From positions 1 to 23,982 of IMG/VR virus record IMGVR_UViG_3300027759_000421: a stretch of DNA of 23,982 nucleotides. One strand, 5' to 3'. This document shows, piece by piece, positions 23,352 to 23,982 of this stretch. How positions within the stretch are numbered: the first letter of the stretch is position 1; each line of letters starts with the position of its first letter. Source of the stretch: a virus. Position numbers and translations under genes: made by a program. The notes under the pieces are model-generated. The model searched no databases, was not told the origin of the DNA, and was given only the letters and a program-made list of their open reading frames with translations.

Positions 23352-23982
23352 TTAAGCAACGTTATTTGGTAGTACTGCGTCACCAGTTGAGAGAGTTGGT
23401 TGCTCTGAATCTCCAGTATCGGCCTGAGCAGAAGCTGATTCACCTGACTCCGTAACTTTGTATTGCTCTAGAATATCTTCTCTTAGTATTGGAGCAATTT
23501 CACCAAACTGCAATGCTACTTCTATTTCAACCGGCTCATTAGTACCGGCAAAGAATGCTGGTGTCCCTTGAGGTGCGTAATTAACAGTCATATTTTTAAG
23601 GAAACATCTCTTTATATAATAGAGGTTATCCAATGCAGGACCAAAAGATATATCACAAGTATCAGGAAAGTTAAATAACGGTATTGCACCTCCAGCTGTT
23701 CTAGGTGCATCTGGGTGCATTCTAATTTTAAATGTTCTAATAATCTTTTTAAGTAATAAACTCTCACTGGCACTGTTTGGTGAAAATCTATAAGTAAAAC
23801 TATGTTCTCTTAGATTAACTCCAGTAAATTGTAGTGCTTGGAATGGATTTAAGACTGTACCTGATACTCTATCCACTGCATTACCTGCACTATCTGAAAT
23901 ACTACCTATAGCACCGCGTCCAAGGTACATAAGGTTTTGAGGTGCACCCATGTTTAATCCAAAATTCTTACCCATTCGCTCC
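23352..23982 (-). CDS. 48: gp48-like tail tube cap/baseplate junction protein, 5' end outside window
   Basis: The frame is open to the right edge of the window, so the gene probably begins beyond it. The first ATG inside is at 23975, giving 207 residues, but T4 gp48 has 364 and the ATG lies only three bases from GGAG, too close for a normal ribosome site. Recognisable features are NPFQALQFTGVNLREHSFTY, RFSPNSASESLLLKKIIRTF, then FPDTCDISFG, CFLKNMTVNYAPQGTPAFFA and EVALQFGEI. This is the conserved core of gp48/gp54-type proteins, which cap the hub and start tail tube growth. The last 35 residues are acidic, Ser/Thr-rich and probably disordered. A gp54 assignment is the main alternative; order before gp53 favours gp48. 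Confidence 0.82.
   Translation of the reverse strand, partial: ERMGKNFGLNMGAPQNLMYLGRGAIGSISDSAGNAVDRVSGTVLNPFQALQFTGVNLREHSFTYRFSPNSASESLLLKKIIRTFKIRMHPDAPRTAGGAIPLFNFPDTCDISFGPALDNLYYIKRCFLKNMTVNYAPQGTPAFFAGTNEPVEIEVALQFGEIAPILREDILEQYKVTESGESASAQADTGDSEQPTLSTGDAVLPNNVA

Noticed and set aside
1-23982. tRNA genes, CRISPR arrays, insertion sequences, rho-independent terminators
   Set aside because: Gene junctions are at most 34 bases long and I saw no regular spaced repeats, transposase motif, or GC-rich hairpin followed by a T run.

Overview
The window is a single-strand block of tail genes from a T4-like myovirus. It is AT-rich, every convincing gene lies on the minus strand, and spacing is a few bases or a 1-4 base overlap. 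Gene order and protein type resemble marine T4-like phages (cyanophages, and Pelagibacter myophages). I assign this from recognised protein families; I cannot tell which host is infected. No tRNA, host-derived metabolic gene, integrase, insertion sequence or CRISPR array is visible.

Read in the direction of transcription (high to low coordinates), the first part is the central baseplate. It holds a gp48-like tail-tube cap cut by the window edge, gp53-like wedge, gp27-like hub, gp5-like spike without lysozyme, an unrecognised helical protein, and gp25-like and gp6-like wedge proteins. It ends with a very large gp7-like wedge protein and an enlarged gp8-like wedge protein. From gp53 to gp7 the genes are joined by ATGA or TAATG overlaps, apart from a 1-base gap before the unrecognised gene, which suggests coupled translation in roughly assembly order.

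The second part (about 11.1 kb down to 1) encodes the baseplate periphery and fibres. A 2131-residue protein has a DUF4815-type N-terminal region and ends in an unusual Pro7-Ser-Gly9-Cys linker, a Cys-containing helical domain and a hydrophobic segment. It is followed by a 178-residue and a 731-residue protein. In my reading these correspond to the middle and C-terminal parts of giant single-chain proteins in related marine phages, so the fibre appears split over three genes. Then come a small coiled-coil protein, a short fibre with a conserved C-terminal domain, and the start of a second fibre gene that leaves the window.

Three T4-type late promoter octamers lie in or across gene junctions, just before the gp8-like gene, the 178-residue gene and the last fibre gene. 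The last also has a hairpin that places its ribosome binding site in the loop. Most plus-strand open frames are shadows of the long Asn/Thr/Ser-rich minus-strand genes.
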